In this document: positions 19,821 to 28,569 of the stretch, piece after piece | Layout of the letters: every line of letters starts with the position of its first letter | How positions within the stretch are numbered: position 1 is the stretch's first letter | Assembly (NCBI RefSeq): GCF_900086585.1 | Contig: NZ_FLKM01000008.1 | Span: 62,001-126,000, forward strand | DNA from: Emergencia timonensis | Lineage (GTDB): Bacteria; Bacillota; Clostridia; Peptostreptococcales; Anaerovoracaceae | Length of the DNA: 64,000 nt | Reading direction: 5' to 3' | Notes under the pieces: model-generated | The model's input: only the letters and a program-made list of their open reading frames with translations | Databases searched by the model: none | What the model was told of the DNA's origin: nothing | Position numbers and translations under genes: made by a program

Positions 19821-20327
19821 TTACGCCTCTGCACCATCCTGCTGATCATCAGCAATAGCCTGCAGAGTTCTTACGAACTTGCTGACTGGTGACTGGATGC
19901 TGCCCATGAACTTCGCGATGAGTACATCTCTTGAAGGGATATCGGCAATCTGCTCAATACCTGCCTTATCATAGTAAGTGCCTTCAACGACACCTGCTTT
20001 GAATTCCATTTTTTTGTACTCTTTGATTATTCCATTTAAGGTTCTTGCTGGAGCTGTGGCGTCTTCTGTACTAATTGCGACAGCGCTCGGTCCGTCAAGT
20101 ACCTCTGCTAGAGGAGCATAATCTGTTCCTTCGATGGCTCTCTTGATTAAAGTGTTCTTGTAAACAGTATAATCAACATTTGCTTCACGAAGCTTTTTTC
20201 TCATCGCGTCAGCCTCTGCAACTGTAATTCCCATGTAGTCGATTACAACTGCTGACTGCGCGTTTTCTAGCTTACCTTTTATTTCGTCAATGATTACTTG
20301 CTTTTGCTGTTTTGCTTCTACTGACAT
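19821..20327 (-). CDS. rplJ: 50S ribosomal protein L10
   Basis: L10 anchors the L7/L12 dimers to the ribosome. The 168-aa protein has the N-terminal rRNA-binding domain (VDYTVYKNTLIKRA) and a C-terminal helix for L7/L12 ending DDQQDGAEA. It is preceded by a recognisable L10 leader (20375-20490), through which the L10-L12 complex represses its own synthesis in Firmicutes and enterobacteria. It forms a unit with rplL and ends at the terminator at 19246-19278. Confidence 0.97.
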   Translation of the reverse strand: MSVEAKQQKQVIIDEIKGKLENAQSAVVIDYMGITVAEADAMRKKLREANVDYTVYKNTLIKRAIEGTDYAPLAEVLDGPSAVAISTEDATAPARTLNGIIKEYKKMEFKAGVVEGTYYDKAGIEQIADIPSRDVLIAKFMGSIQSPVSKFVRTLQAIADDQQDGAEA

Positions 20328-20374
20328 AATCTGTTCTCCTTTCTGTAAATTGCGTCAGGGCAATCTACGAATCT

Positions 20375-20490
20375 GGTACTCAATAAAATAACCCCGTCAC
20401 GGTAGACAGGGTCAATATCTATATATTGTACCTCGGCGGGGAATTAAGCCTTGCGCTTTCGCGCTGCACCCGCTGTCTACGGTTAAATCT
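20375..20490 (-). ncRNA. Ribosomal protein L10 leader
   Basis: The minus-strand spacer between rplA and rplJ carries the L10-leader landmarks: CCGTAGACAGCGGGTG at the 5' side, a GCGCGAAAGCGC hairpin, then CCCCGCCGAGGTA and the closing partner CTGTCTACCGTGACGGGG. The outer GTAGACAG pairs with CTGTCTAC. This matches the known cis-element bound by L10(L12)4 that controls rplJL translation or transcription. Confidence 0.9.
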
Positions 20491-20509
20491 CAAAGTTATA
20501 AAGTTTTTG

Positions 20510-21205
20510 TTAGCCAATCAGCGCTGGATTAACCTTTACTCCAGGACCCATTGTTGACGCAAGCGTAACGCTCTTCAGATACTGACCTTTTGCAGTAGCA
20601 GGCTTTGCTTTTACGATTGCTTCCATCAAAGCTTTGAAGTTCTCTTCTAACTTTTCTGGACCGAATGAGCTCTTTCCGATTGGTGTATGGATGATGTTCT
20701 GCTTGTCAAGACGATACTCAACTTTACCAGCTTTGATATCGGCTAACGCTTTTTCAAGATCCATCGTTACAGTTCCTGATTTAGGGTTTGGCATCAATCC
20801 CTTAGGTCCTAATATCTTACCCAGTCTTCCGACAACACCCATCATGTCCGGTGTAGCGACTACTACATCAAAGTCGAACCAGTTCTCAGACTGAATTCTC
20901 TGAGCCATGTCTTCAGCTCCTACGTAGTCAGCGCCAGCCTTCTCAGCCTCTTCAGCTTTAGGGCCTTTCGCAAATACTAAAACCTTTACACTCTTACCAG
21001 TTCCGTGCGGAAGTACAATTGCACCTCTAACCTGCTGGTCTGCGTGTCTTCCATCTACGCCAAGTCTAACGTGTGCTTCTACAGTTTCGTCAAACTTCGC
21101 TCTTGAAGTCTCACAAACTAATTTCATAGCTTCTGTTACTTCGTGCAGCTGTGACTTATCGAATTTTTCAGCTGCTGCTTTGTAATTCTTGCCTCTCTTT
21201 GGCAT
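20510..21205 (-). CDS. rplA: 50S ribosomal protein L1
   Basis: L1 binds 23S rRNA at the mobile stalk near the E site and acts as a translational repressor of its own mRNA in many bacteria. The 231-aa protein has typical length and motifs ([41 protein letters not shown]). It is separated from rplK by 85 bases that contain a CCCGC/GCGGG stem on the minus strand, a possible but unproven regulatory hairpin. Confidence 0.98.
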   Translation of the reverse strand: MPKRGKNYKAAAEKFDKSQLHEVTEAMKLVCETSRAKFDETVEAHVRLGVDGRHADQQVRGAIVLPHGTGKSVKVLVFAKGPKAEEAEKAGADYVGAEDMAQRIQSENWFDFDVVVATPDMMGVVGRLGKILGPKGLMPNPKSGTVTMDLEKALADIKAGKVEYRLDKQNIIHTPIGKSSFGPEKLEENFKALMEAIVKAKPATAKGQYLKSVTLASTMGPGVKVNPALIG

Positions 21206-21290
21206 ATCTTTCTACCTCCTCGTGGTATTAGCGACGTCGTCCCGCTCTCTCTTTAGATCAGTTATCGCGGGCGGGCAGTCTCCCATCTCA

Positions 21291-21716
21291 TTAGTCTTCA
21301 ACAACGATTCCCATGCTTCTTGCAGTTCCCTTGATCATGTCTGTAGCTGCTTCAAGTGTTGCTGCGTTTAAGTCTGGCATCTTTGTCTTAGCAATTTCTT
21401 CTACCTGCGCATAAGTCAGAGTAGCAACTTTCTTTTTGTTTGGTTCTCCAGAAGCCGCATCTAATCCTGCTGCCTTCTTCAGTAAAACTGCTGCTGGCGG
21501 TGTCTTGCATACAAATGTAAATGATCTGTCTGCATAAACAGTGATTACTACTGGAATAATCATACCAGGCTGGTCCTGAGTCTTAGCATTGAACTGCTTA
21601 CAGAAGTCCATGATGTTAACACCCTTCTGACCTAGTGCAGGTCCAACTGGAGGTGCTGGAGTAGCATTACCGGCTGCTATCTGAAGTTTGATATAACCTT
21701 CAACTTTCTTAGCCAT
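21291..21716 (-). CDS. rplK: 50S ribosomal protein L11
   Basis: L11 forms the GTPase-associated centre with 23S rRNA and is the site that senses uncharged tRNA together with RelA. The protein is 141 aa, begins [26 protein letters not shown] and has the proline-rich [14 protein letters not shown] segment and [14 protein letters not shown]. It lies 27 bases after nusG in the usual secE-nusG-rplK-rplA order. Confidence 0.98.
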   Translation of the reverse strand: MAKKVEGYIKLQIAAGNATPAPPVGPALGQKGVNIMDFCKQFNAKTQDQPGMIIPVVITVYADRSFTFVCKTPPAAVLLKKAAGLDAASGEPNKKKVATLTYAQVEEIAKTKMPDLNAATLEAATDMIKGTARSMGIVVED

Positions 21717-21743
21717 TGTTCTTCTCCTTTCTCTATAGATTGA

Positions 21744-22319
21744 CTATAGTTTATCTACCTGACCGAATTCTAATTCTACAGGCGTATCTCTACCGAACAT
21801 CGAAACTTTGACCGTCAGTACCTGTTTCTCTTTGTTAATTTCGAGAACCTCTCCCATGAAGCTCTCAAAAGGACCGCTGATTACACGTACTGTATCTCCA
21901 GTTTCAACATCCAGATCGATGTAAACTTTTTCGATTCCCATTCTAGCCACTTCTTCATCTGTCAGAGGAATCGGTTCGGAGCCATGACCTACGAACCCGG
22001 TAACACCCTGCGTATTTCTTACGAGGTACCAGGATTCATTGGTAACAATCATCTTTATAATTACATAACCGGGAAACATTTTCCTGGTCTTTATCTTACG
22101 CTGACCGTCTTTAATTTCGACTCTGTCTTCTGTCGGCACGATGATGTCCAAAATCAAATCCTGCATGCCACGGTTCTCAACCATCTTTTCGATATTCACT
22201 TTTACTTTGTTTTCGTGACCCGAATAAGTATGAACTACATACCACTTGGCCTGGCCATCACCTCGAATACCCTCTCCTTCTAATGGAGATAACGTATTGT
22301 TGTTTTCAATATCAGACAT
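21744..22319 (-). CDS. nusG: Transcription termination/antitermination factor NusG
   Basis: NusG binds the beta' clamp helices of RNA polymerase and modulates pausing and termination. It is 191 aa with an N-terminal NGN domain (AKWYVVHTYSGHENKVK) and a C-terminal KOW domain (GDTVRVISGPFESFMGEV). The N-terminus has about 22 extra residues (MSDIENNNTLSPLEGEG) before the conserved WYVVHTYSG; the AAGAAGG upstream of this ATG supports the long form. It sits between secE and rplK as usual. Confidence 0.97.
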   Translation of the reverse strand: MSDIENNNTLSPLEGEGIRGDGQAKWYVVHTYSGHENKVKVNIEKMVENRGMQDLILDIIVPTEDRVEIKDGQRKIKTRKMFPGYVIIKMIVTNESWYLVRNTQGVTGFVGHGSEPIPLTDEEVARMGIEKVYIDLDVETGDTVRVISGPFESFMGEVLEINKEKQVLTVKVSMFGRDTPVELEFGQVDKL

Positions 22320-22340
22320 TTTCCGTACCTTCTTCTTTAA

Positions 22341-22583
22341 TTAGTTTAGTTTGATATCCAGCACTTCTCTTAAAACTGCCAAGAAGCCTGTATCAATCAG
22401 CCAGAATCCCAGTGCGAATACAGCGCATGTCGCAATTACAACAGCTGTAAAAGATCCCAATTCTTTTTTTGTAGGCCATACAACTTTGCTCATCTCGAGC
22501 TTGATGCCTTTGAAGTATTCTTTGGCACCGCCGCCCTTTTTCGCTTTCGCTGTGGCTTTCTTTACTTGGTCTTTGTTTGCCAT
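22341..22583 (-). CDS. secE: Preprotein translocase subunit SecE
   Basis: SecE clamps SecY in the membrane and is essential for protein export. The 80-aa protein has a lysine-rich N-terminus, the conserved amphipathic KLEMSKVVWPTKKEL segment and one C-terminal membrane helix (FTAVVIATCAVFALGFWLI), which is the single-span form found in Firmicutes. It lies between rpmG and nusG with short spacers. Confidence 0.96.
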   Translation of the reverse strand: MANKDQVKKATAKAKKGGGAKEYFKGIKLEMSKVVWPTKKELGSFTAVVIATCAVFALGFWLIDTGFLAVLREVLDIKLN

Positions 22584-22595
22584 AAAAATTTCTCC

Positions 22596-22745
22596 TTATT
22601 TTGTCTCTTTGTGAAGAGTCTCTTTCTTGCAGAATTTGCAATACTTCTTAAGTTCGATACGATCAGGATCATTTTTCTTGTTCTTCATCGTATTGTAATT
22701 TCTCTGCTTGCAATCAGTGCATGCTAATGTAACTTTTACTCTCAT
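22596..22745 (-). CDS. rpmG: 50S ribosomal protein L33 (zinc-binding form)
   Basis: A 49-aa protein read from the minus strand: it begins [19 protein letters not shown] and ends with [16 protein letters not shown]. The two Cys-X2-Cys pairs mark the C+ (zinc-binding) L33 form. It is the first gene of the secE-nusG-rplKA transcript; its promoter lies 83 bases upstream, and a CAGAGC/GCTCTG hairpin occupies the leader (about 22774-22799). Confidence 0.95.
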   Translation of the reverse strand: MRVKVTLACTDCKQRNYNTMKNKKNDPDRIELKKYCKFCKKETLHKETK

Positions 22746-22827
22746 TTGATTGTCCTCCGTTTTTAAACTCAAAATTCAGAGCCGGAGTGACCCAGCTCTG
22801 TCATAATAATCATAAAGTTGCCTATTA

Positions 22828-22856
22828 AGTGTACCAAAGCAGCCTGTCAATGTCAA
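22828..22856 (-). promoter_or_regulatory. Sigma-A promoter of rpmG-secE-nusG-rplKA
   Basis: On the minus strand TTGACA (22851-22856), 17 bases, TACACT (22828-22833). The -35 box is consensus. Confidence 0.85.
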
Positions 22857-22875
22857 TGATTTTTTAACTTTCTTA

Positions 22876-24348
22876 TTATTTTTTTTCACCTTCCATGACG
22901 GCTACGATTTTGTCCACGGCAGAGATCACACTTTTTTGATCTACGTCTACGACGGCCACATAATAATCACCTGTTGAAAAACAGATTTTACTGTCCGGCG
23001 TACCGGTGATGCTCTGTTTTTGAATATTCCAGGACGGCATACCGTCCATCTGCATCTTGATCAGTTTCTGCATGTCTTTCTGAGACATATTGATTTCAAC
23101 ATTATCCTCCACAGCATTGAGGAGACTGGTGTACTTTGTCAGAATGGTAGTACTGGACAACGCCTTCTTTAAGACCCCTTCTAATACGATCTGCTGATTT
23201 TTATTCCTTTGGAAATCCCCGTCGCTAAAAGATTTTCTTTCCCGGGCAAAGGCTAAGGCCATCGAACCATCCAAATGATTTTCACCCTCGTTAAATGCAT
23301 AATATACGCCCATTCCGTGGGTAGTGAAAGCGTAGTCCGAATTGATATCGATACCGCCGATAGCGTCGACCATCTTGGTTACCGTCGTATAGTTCACTTT
23401 CACATAGTAGTTGATGTCGATTCCCATCAGCTGTTCTACAGAGGCTATGGTCTCTTCAATTCCGTAGAGCCCCGTATGAGTCAGCTTGTCCAGCACATTT
23501 TGTTTGCTTGGCAGCTTAATCTCATAATCTCTCGGTATGGAAGTCAGGAGCACCTTGTGGGTTTTCGGATTGACAGTTACAATCATATTCACGTCGGATC
23601 GCGAAACCGTGCTGATACTGCCTTCCGTATCCAGCCCACTGATATACACGTTGAAAGGCTCTTCCGTCACATTTACATCTTTTACGATATCTTTTGTCTC
23701 TTTCTCCACCTCCACGGTGTATATAATTTTAGTATCACTTCTGAAATTTTTCTTCTCGCTGCAAATCGTCGTGTAATGGGCTTCACTGACGAATATCGTA
23801 TCATAACTCTGATCGATGAGCCCGTCGGCAAGTTCAGATAAACTTTCGGTCATCTCGTATTTGACATCAACTACCTCTTTCAGTTTGTTTTTAGCTTCTG
23901 AGTAGTTGAGTTCATTGCTGAGATAAGTCTGTACCGTTTTCCCTTTAATGCTGTTTTCGTCTTTGTAATCGCTGTCTTTTCTCGCTACGACATAATACTC
24001 TTCCATCTGCACGCCAATTTTGGTAATCTTAGAAAAGAAATCAATCGTGCCGCTCATATAGACAATGCCCGCGCCGTAAGCCAGCATCAGCAGTATGGAA
24101 AGCACCAATGAGATGATCTTCCGCGACTTCTTAAAGTTTCTAAAAAACATAGCCGGAAAAATAATCAAAAGGAGGACCGCTATGATCCCAATAGCCATAC
24201 AAAGGTATTTGAATGGCAGCAAATCCATATAAACCAGAATACCAGCAAAAGCAATTGTCACTAGTAAATATAGTATAGACCATACTTTTGTAAACTTATG
24301 CAGACTGCTGCTCTCTTTATTTTTCTTATGATGTTTATCACTTCTCAT
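22876..24348 (-). CDS. LytR-CpsA-Psr (LCP) family cell-wall glycopolymer ligase
   Basis: LCP proteins attach polyprenyl-linked polymers such as teichoic acids or capsule to peptidoglycan, outside the membrane. The 490-aa protein has three membrane helices in the first 105 residues, an accessory extracytoplasmic region with YYVVARKDSDYK, and a C-terminal LCP domain. That domain carries SIPRDYEI (phosphate-binding Arg), the Asp-Ala-Ile-Gly-Gly-Ile segment and LAFARERKSFSDGDFQRNKNQQ (catalytic Arg/Asp). The three-helix plus accessory layout resembles capsule-type CpsA. It has its own promoter (24399-24427) and runs into the rpmG promoter without an obvious terminator. Confidence 0.92.
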   Translation of the reverse strand: MRSDKHHKKNKESSSLHKFTKVWSILYLLVTIAFAGILVYMDLLPFKYLCMAIGIIAVLLLIIFPAMFFRNFKKSRKIISLVLSILLMLAYGAGIVYMSGTIDFFSKITKIGVQMEEYYVVARKDSDYKDENSIKGKTVQTYLSNELNYSEAKNKLKEVVDVKYEMTESLSELADGLIDQSYDTIFVSEAHYTTICSEKKNFRSDTKIIYTVEVEKETKDIVKDVNVTEEPFNVYISGLDTEGSISTVSRSDVNMIVTVNPKTHKVLLTSIPRDYEIKLPSKQNVLDKLTHTGLYGIEETIASVEQLMGIDINYYVKVNYTTVTKMVDAIGGIDINSDYAFTTHGMGVYYAFNEGENHLDGSMALAFARERKSFSDGDFQRNKNQQIVLEGVLKKALSSTTILTKYTSLLNAVEDNVEINMSQKDMQKLIKMQMDGMPSWNIQKQSITGTPDSKICFSTGDYYVAVVDVDQKSVISAVDKIVAVMEGEKK

Positions 24349-24398
24349 ATTATCCTCTTAATTTTTATTTTATTGAGTCAACTGACTGTAACTATGAC

Positions 24399-24427
24399 AT
24401 TTTACTATTTATGTAGAATTTTGTCGA
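24399..24427 (-). promoter_or_regulatory. Promoter of the LCP gene
   Basis: On the minus strand TCGACA (24422-24427), 17 bases, TAAAAT (24399-24404), about 50 bases before the LCP start. Confidence 0.6.
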
Positions 24428-24453
24428 TAGTTCTGAAGAAAAATTAAGATTTT

Positions 24454-24479
24454 GGAGGCTTACATTTTTGTAAGCCTCC
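24454..24479 (-). terminator. Hairpin after the anti-sigma-like gene
   Basis: An 11-bp perfect stem GGAGGCTTACA/TGTAAGCCTCC with a T4 loop begins 8 bases after the stop at 24487. The tract after it on the minus strand is AAAATCTTAATTTTTC, so the T run is displaced and terminator strength is uncertain. Confidence 0.6.
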
Positions 24480-24486
24480 CCGCCGA

Positions 24487-25812
24487 TTATTTGAATTTGA
24501 ACCTGAATACATCCACTGCATCGCCGCAATTCACAGCAGTTATTTCAGCAATTACAGAAACCCTTTTGCCATTTTTCTTTATCACGGTTATTTCTATTTC
24601 CAGATTTTTCATCTTCTGCAGTTCTGCAATTCCGCGCAAAGTTTCCTCTGGATACATCTTTTCTGTCAAAAGGGAATGATTGATTTGAATTGTTTTAGCG
24701 GCGTTTTCATAATGCCAAGCCCGATAGATACCCTCAGAGCTGTCCAATCCCATATGACGCCGGGAATCCTTATTATTCATTTCCGCCCTCAGTCGTTCAT
24801 ATTCCTTTTTTGTGATTCTTTCCGCCTCCAAAAGCTTCCCTGCGCTGGCGGTTAACTGCACCGATTTGATGCCGTCCCCCTTTAGGAAGATATTGATCGG
24901 ATATTCAGATTCTCCTTCCGTAACGACCCCCATCTCATCTTTGATCATAAAAGTGACACCCTGTTTTTTTACACTGTCCACTTCCAGCGACAGTGTATCA
25001 TCATTGGCATCGTCGCCCTGCCGTCTCGCTTCCTTCTCGGCAATCCACTTCTCCGCAGCCTTTTGATTGACTTTGTTCTGATCCGCCTCGATTTCAAAGA
25101 GCAGGTTCACTTTTTCATAATCTTTGTTTTCCGATATGGTTCCCGTCTTCTCACTGTAATGAAAAAGTGCTCTCGACGGCAGAAAACTATCTTCCATTAC
25201 TGCGATATACATCTTTCGATAGCCAAACATCTCTATATCAGTCCAGTCTGCAATGCAGTAAAGCACGCCGTCTACAATCTGTTTCTCCCATTTATTGTCA
25301 AAGGCTGCCGCATTCCAACGCATTGGGTCAAATCCCTCGATCAGTGGTGAAACCGAAATACCTGGTTCGTCATAGTCCTCTATCGGTTTCCCATCACTGC
25401 GCTGCACGGCCAACGCCACGTAATTTCGCTTCGCAGCATCCTCAGCGTTAAGATCAAATGCATCTAGCTGTCCCCCTGATACCATCCCCAAAAGGCTCAC
25501 TGTATAGTCTCCGTCAGTTTTTGTGACAATGTCTGTCGTCTCCTTATCAAAGACTTTTGCCAGTTCCTCTCGTTCCATGAGCAAAGCGGCATCGGCGGGG
25601 CTCAGCAGCCTAAACGCGGCGTATACGCCAGCTGGGACAGCCAGCACCAATATCAGGAGCAAAACAATCAGCCGCCTGCCTGCCCATCTTTTACTAGTGT
25701 GCGTCCGATTTTGTGCAGCCAGTGCCCTTGTTTTCTCTGCCCAGGACTCCGGTGTTCTTGCATTTCCTCGTAGTGCTACGTTAAACAGCTTTTCTTGTTT
25801 CTTTTCGTCCAT
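24487..25812 (-). CDS. Membrane anti-sigma-like protein
   Basis: A 441-aa protein with a cytoplasmic N-terminus of about 45 residues, one membrane helix (LIVLLLILVLAVPAGVYAAF) and a large extracytoplasmic domain. It starts four bases after the ECF sigma gene, the usual place for the cognate anti-sigma factor. The layout resembles DUF4179-type anti-sigma proteins of Clostridia, but I cannot confirm the family. The outer domain has no cysteine pairs or catalytic motif that I can recognise, so the signal it senses is unknown. An anti-sigma role is inferred from position and topology. Confidence 0.65.
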   Translation of the reverse strand: MDEKKQEKLFNVALRGNARTPESWAEKTRALAAQNRTHTSKRWAGRRLIVLLLILVLAVPAGVYAAFRLLSPADAALLMEREELAKVFDKETTDIVTKTDGDYTVSLLGMVSGGQLDAFDLNAEDAAKRNYVALAVQRSDGKPIEDYDEPGISVSPLIEGFDPMRWNAAAFDNKWEKQIVDGVLYCIADWTDIEMFGYRKMYIAVMEDSFLPSRALFHYSEKTGTISENKDYEKVNLLFEIEADQNKVNQKAAEKWIAEKEARRQGDDANDDTLSLEVDSVKKQGVTFMIKDEMGVVTEGESEYPINIFLKGDGIKSVQLTASAGKLLEAERITKKEYERLRAEMNNKDSRRHMGLDSSEGIYRAWHYENAAKTIQINHSLLTEKMYPEETLRGIAELQKMKNLEIEITVIKKNGKRVSVIAEITAVNCGDAVDVFRFKFK

Positions 25813-25816
25813 CTTC

Positions 25817-26332
25817 TCAATCCTCCAATCCTTTTCGGAGCATCCCCCTGATTTTGTAAAGGCGGCTTTTTACCGTACCTTGAGGAAGTTTTACGATTCT
25901 CGCAATCTCTTTAATCGGCATGGATTCGCCATAATAGAGAGAAGCTATCATCTTATACGACGGGGCCAGCTCCTGCAAATTCTCTCTTACTCGTACAATC
26001 TGCTCCTTTTCAATAAAGCTGTCCTCTATACTTTTTTCGTCCATAGCGACCGCTTCCAAGATATCGCTTTCTCGATCAAACCCTCTGGCTTCTGGCGCAA
26101 TTTCCTTATGTCTGGCCTTTTTCCGCCGATTGTTTTTTTCCAGTTTTATGGCGATTCCAATCAGATAGCTTTTCTTATTTTCTGCCGCCATCACTTTGGC
26201 TTCGATTTCCATCGCTTTCAAAAACGTATCCTGAAACAGATCCTCCGCCTCATAGAGGTTATCCGCTATATTGCAGCAGAAACGATAGATACAGTCGCTG
26301 TACTCTTCAAATAGTTTTTCAAAATCGTTCAT
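25817..26332 (-). CDS. ECF RNA polymerase sigma factor
   Basis: A 171-aa extracytoplasmic-function sigma factor. Region 2 reads FEKLFEEYSDCIYRFCCNIADNL and AEDLFQDTFLKAM; region 4 has YYGESMPIKEIARIVKLPQGTVKSRLYK. I place the start at the ATG at 26332, because GGAGG lies six bases before it; an ATG at 26365 would add 11 residues that overlap this ribosome binding site. The cognate anti-sigma-like gene follows after four bases, so the pair is translationally linked. A TGAACC box upstream of the gene (near 26390) could be part of an ECF-type, self-controlled promoter; that match is weak. Confidence 0.9.
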   Translation of the reverse strand: MNDFEKLFEEYSDCIYRFCCNIADNLYEAEDLFQDTFLKAMEIEAKVMAAENKKSYLIGIAIKLEKNNRRKKARHKEIAPEARGFDRESDILEAVAMDEKSIEDSFIEKEQIVRVRENLQELAPSYKMIASLYYGESMPIKEIARIVKLPQGTVKSRLYKIRGMLRKGLED

Positions 26333-26447
26333 CCCGTCCTCCTCCCAGATTATAAAGGCCTTCACTTATATAGTGTCCTCACAAACGATTTGGTTCATTA
26401 AAATCACGAAGTAATATGTGCTCACATATAGAAGGAGTGCCCTATCC

Positions 26448-26709
26448 GTTACGCAGAAATCACCAAAAATGCCTAAACGGTTAAGCAGCACTGCACTCAG
26501 ACAGGCCCTGCTGCGTAATTCTACCTTCCCATGCCTGCCCCGGTTACGCAGAAATGTGCCAAATGGCCAAAATCGTTAAGCAGTGGGAGCGGCAGCACTC
26601 TCGCTTGCGTAACCGGCTCCTCCCCATCTGAGGTCAGTTACGCAGAATCATCCTAAAATCGGATTCCCGTTAAGCAGGCGCCCCGTGGGGAAGCCCTGCT
26701 GCGTAACTG
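26448..26709. repeat. Three tandem 95-bp structured repeats
   Basis: GTTACGCAG occurs at 26448, 26543 and 26637; the related GTTAAGCAG at 26480, 26575 and 26669; the inverse CTGCGTAA or TGCGTAA closes each unit at 26511, 26606 and 26699. Periods are 94-95 bases. Each unit can fold so that its first and last motifs pair; in units 2 and 3 this pairing is a perfect 11 bp (CCGGTTACGCA and CAGTTACGCAG with their inverses). No reading frame runs through. A weaker ACGCAGAAA match lies at about 26809. Confidence 0.75.
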
Positions 26710-26754
26710 CTCACGCACCGTTACGGCCTGCTGCATCACCCTGGTTCCGCCCAC

Positions 26755-26782
26755 AACAAAACCCGCGGTTTCCCGCGGGTTT
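26755..26782 (-). terminator. Terminator-like hairpin
   Basis: Stem AAACCCGCGG/CCGCGGGTTT with a 4-base loop; on the minus strand TTTTGTTGT follows. It could end a transcript coming from the structured stretch 26790-27080. Confidence 0.6.
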
Positions 26783-26789
26783 CCTATTG

Positions 26790-27080
26790 TTATTATATTA
26801 CCAGAAATACGCAGAAAAATCAGTCCGTGGCTAGGCGCAAGGGCTTTGCGTCCCGGAGCGTACACGGGGTACGTGGCGGTAAAACGCACCAAATCACAGA
26901 TTTGGGAGTTTCTCGCATGAGGCCTGCCATCGATTTGCACCTACAAATCGGGCTAGGGCTTCAAGGAAATGAAAAGCCCGCAGCAACAACGCCACGGGCT
27001 GATTCAGCAAGTATGGCCGTAGAGTGCCACGCGCTGAAGCGCTGCACTCCTCGCGGGGGACCTGCCTGCAATCTGACTGC
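26790..27080. other. GC-rich structured noncoding stretch downstream of tuf
   Basis: No credible gene is seen in about 290 bases. Several hairpins are visible: GCGCAA/TTGCGT near 26840, CGTAC/GTACG near 26862-26876, CCAAATC-ACA-GATTTGG near 26889-26905, ATTTG/CAAAT near 26932-26948, and AGCCCG/CGGGCT near 26973-26999. The last, read on the minus strand, is followed by TTTTC and could terminate. ATCGGGCTAGG occurs both here (about 26946) and just after the tuf stop (about 27127). The stretch is a candidate noncoding RNA or leader, of no family I can name. Confidence 0.4.
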
Positions 27081-27117
27081 ACATCAAAACAGGGACGCAC
27101 ATGCGTCCCTGTTGATG
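27081..27117 (-). terminator. Terminator of the second tuf gene
   Basis: Stem AACAGGGACGCA/TGCGTCCCTGTT (27088-27099 and 27102-27113), extended by ACATCA/TGATGT around a bulge, about 30 bases after the tuf stop. Confidence 0.8.
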
Positions 27118-27141
27118 TTTGTCATATCGGGCTAGGTCTCC

Positions 27142-28335
27142 CTATTCGATGATCTCAGTTACTACGCCGGATCCGACTGTTCTTCCGCCTTCTCTGATGG
27201 CGAATCTCAGCCCTTCCTCGATAGCGATCGGTGTGATCAGCGCGATCTCCATCACTACGTTGTCTCCAGGCATGCACATCTCTGTGCCTTCCGGTAACTG
27301 CAGGTCTCCTGTTACGTCTGTCGTTCTGAAGTAGAACTGCGGTCTGTATCCGTTGAAGAACGGCGTATGTCTTCCGCCTTCTTCTTTCTTCAGTACGTAT
27401 ACCTGTCCCTTGAACTTTGTATGCGGATGGATGGTTCCTGGTTTTGCCAGTACCTGTCCTCTTTCGATCTCATCCCTCTGCACGCCTCTCAGCAGTGCTC
27501 CGATGTTATCTCCTGTCTCTGCTTCGTCTAACAGCTTTCTGAACATTTCCAGCCCTGTTACGACTACGCTTCTCTTCTCTTCTGAAAGTCCGATGATCTC
27601 TACTTCTTCTCCTACCTTCAGCACGCCTCTCTCGACTCTTCCTGTCGCTACGGTTCCTCTTCCTGTGATGGAGAATACGTCCTCTACAGGCATCAGGAAC
27701 GGCTTGTCGTTTGCTCTCTCAGGTTCAGGGATGTATGCGTCGATCTCCTCGAACAGCTCGACGATCTTGTCTCCCCATTCTCCTGCAGGATCTTCCAGTG
27801 CCTTCAGCGCGGAACCTCTGATGATCGGTGTGTCGTCTCCAGGGAATTCATACTCGGAAAGCAGCTCCCTTACTTCCATCTCTACCAGGTCCAGCAGTTC
27901 CTCGTCATCTACCATGTCGCACTTGTTCAGGAATACCACGATGTACGGTACGCCTACCTGTCTTGACAGCAGGATGTGCTCCCTTGTCTGCGGCATCGGT
28001 CCGTCCGTTGCTGCTACTACCAGGATCGCTCCGTCCATCTGGGCTGCTCCTGTGATCATGTTCTTTACATAGTCGGCATGTCCCGGGCAGTCTACGTGGG
28101 CATAGTGTCTGTTCGGTGTCTCATATTCTACGTGGGCTGTGGAGATGGTGATTCCTCTTTCCTTCTCTTCCGGTGCCTTGTCGATCTGGTCGAAGGCTAC
28201 CTTCTCTCCCAGTTCATATCTCTGATACAGTGTCGTCGTGATCGCTGCTGTCAGAGTTGTCTTTCCGTGGTCTACGTGACCGATTGTTCCGATATTGATA
28301 TGCGGTTTGTTTCTCTCGAATTTTTGCTTTGCCAT
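27142..28335 (-). CDS. tuf: Elongation factor Tu, second copy (complete)
   Basis: A complete 397-aa EF-Tu. The G domain shows [19 protein letters not shown] and NKCD; domains 2 and 3 follow ([37 protein letters not shown]). Unlike the first copy it is not in the str string but lies behind a tRNA-Thr(GGT) gene with its own consensus promoter. Over the 185 bases that can be compared, the two copies differ at three synonymous positions only, all near the start codon, which suggests gene conversion. GGAGAAACG precedes the ATG. Confidence 0.98.
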   Translation of the reverse strand: MAKQKFERNKPHINIGTIGHVDHGKTTLTAAITTTLYQRYELGEKVAFDQIDKAPEEKERGITISTAHVEYETPNRHYAHVDCPGHADYVKNMITGAAQMDGAILVVAATDGPMPQTREHILLSRQVGVPYIVVFLNKCDMVDDEELLDLVEMEVRELLSEYEFPGDDTPIIRGSALKALEDPAGEWGDKIVELFEEIDAYIPEPERANDKPFLMPVEDVFSITGRGTVATGRVERGVLKVGEEVEIIGLSEEKRSVVVTGLEMFRKLLDEAETGDNIGALLRGVQRDEIERGQVLAKPGTIHPHTKFKGQVYVLKKEEGGRHTPFFNGYRPQFYFRTTDVTGDLQLPEGTEMCMPGDNVVMEIALITPIAIEEGLRFAIREGGRTVGSGVVTEIIE

Positions 28336-28376
28336 TTTTGCGTTTCTCCTTTAAATAAATAACAAATTAAATTTTT

Positions 28377-28453
<77 letters not shown>

Positions 28454-28470
28454 CTGTCACATCTTTAGTA

Positions 28471-28499
28471 ATCGTACTATATTTTTCACAGATTGTCAA
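28471..28499 (-). promoter_or_regulatory. Promoter of tRNA-Thr and tuf
   Basis: On the minus strand TTGACA (28494-28499), 17 bases, TACGAT (28471-28476), 17 bases before the tRNA 5' end. Confidence 0.85.
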
Positions 28500-28544
28500 C
28501 AATTTGAAGTCATCAATCCGTAGATATTTTGTGATATTTTTATG

Positions 28545-28569
28545 AAAAAATACGGCTTCCGCCGTATTT
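28545..28569 (-). terminator. Terminator overlapping the GNAT stop codon
   Basis: Stem AAATACGGC/GCCGTATTT with loop TTCC, followed by T's on the minus strand. The stem includes the stop region of the acetyltransferase gene and separates it from the tRNA promoter. Confidence 0.85.

Noticed and set aside
26653..26940. A 95-codon minus-strand frame
   Set aside because: Runs across the 95-bp repeats and a terminator-like hairpin; no ribosome site or known motif.
27353..28072. A 239-codon Ser/Thr-rich plus-strand frame within tuf
   Set aside because: The unusual composition is a by-product of the tuf codon choice on the other strand.
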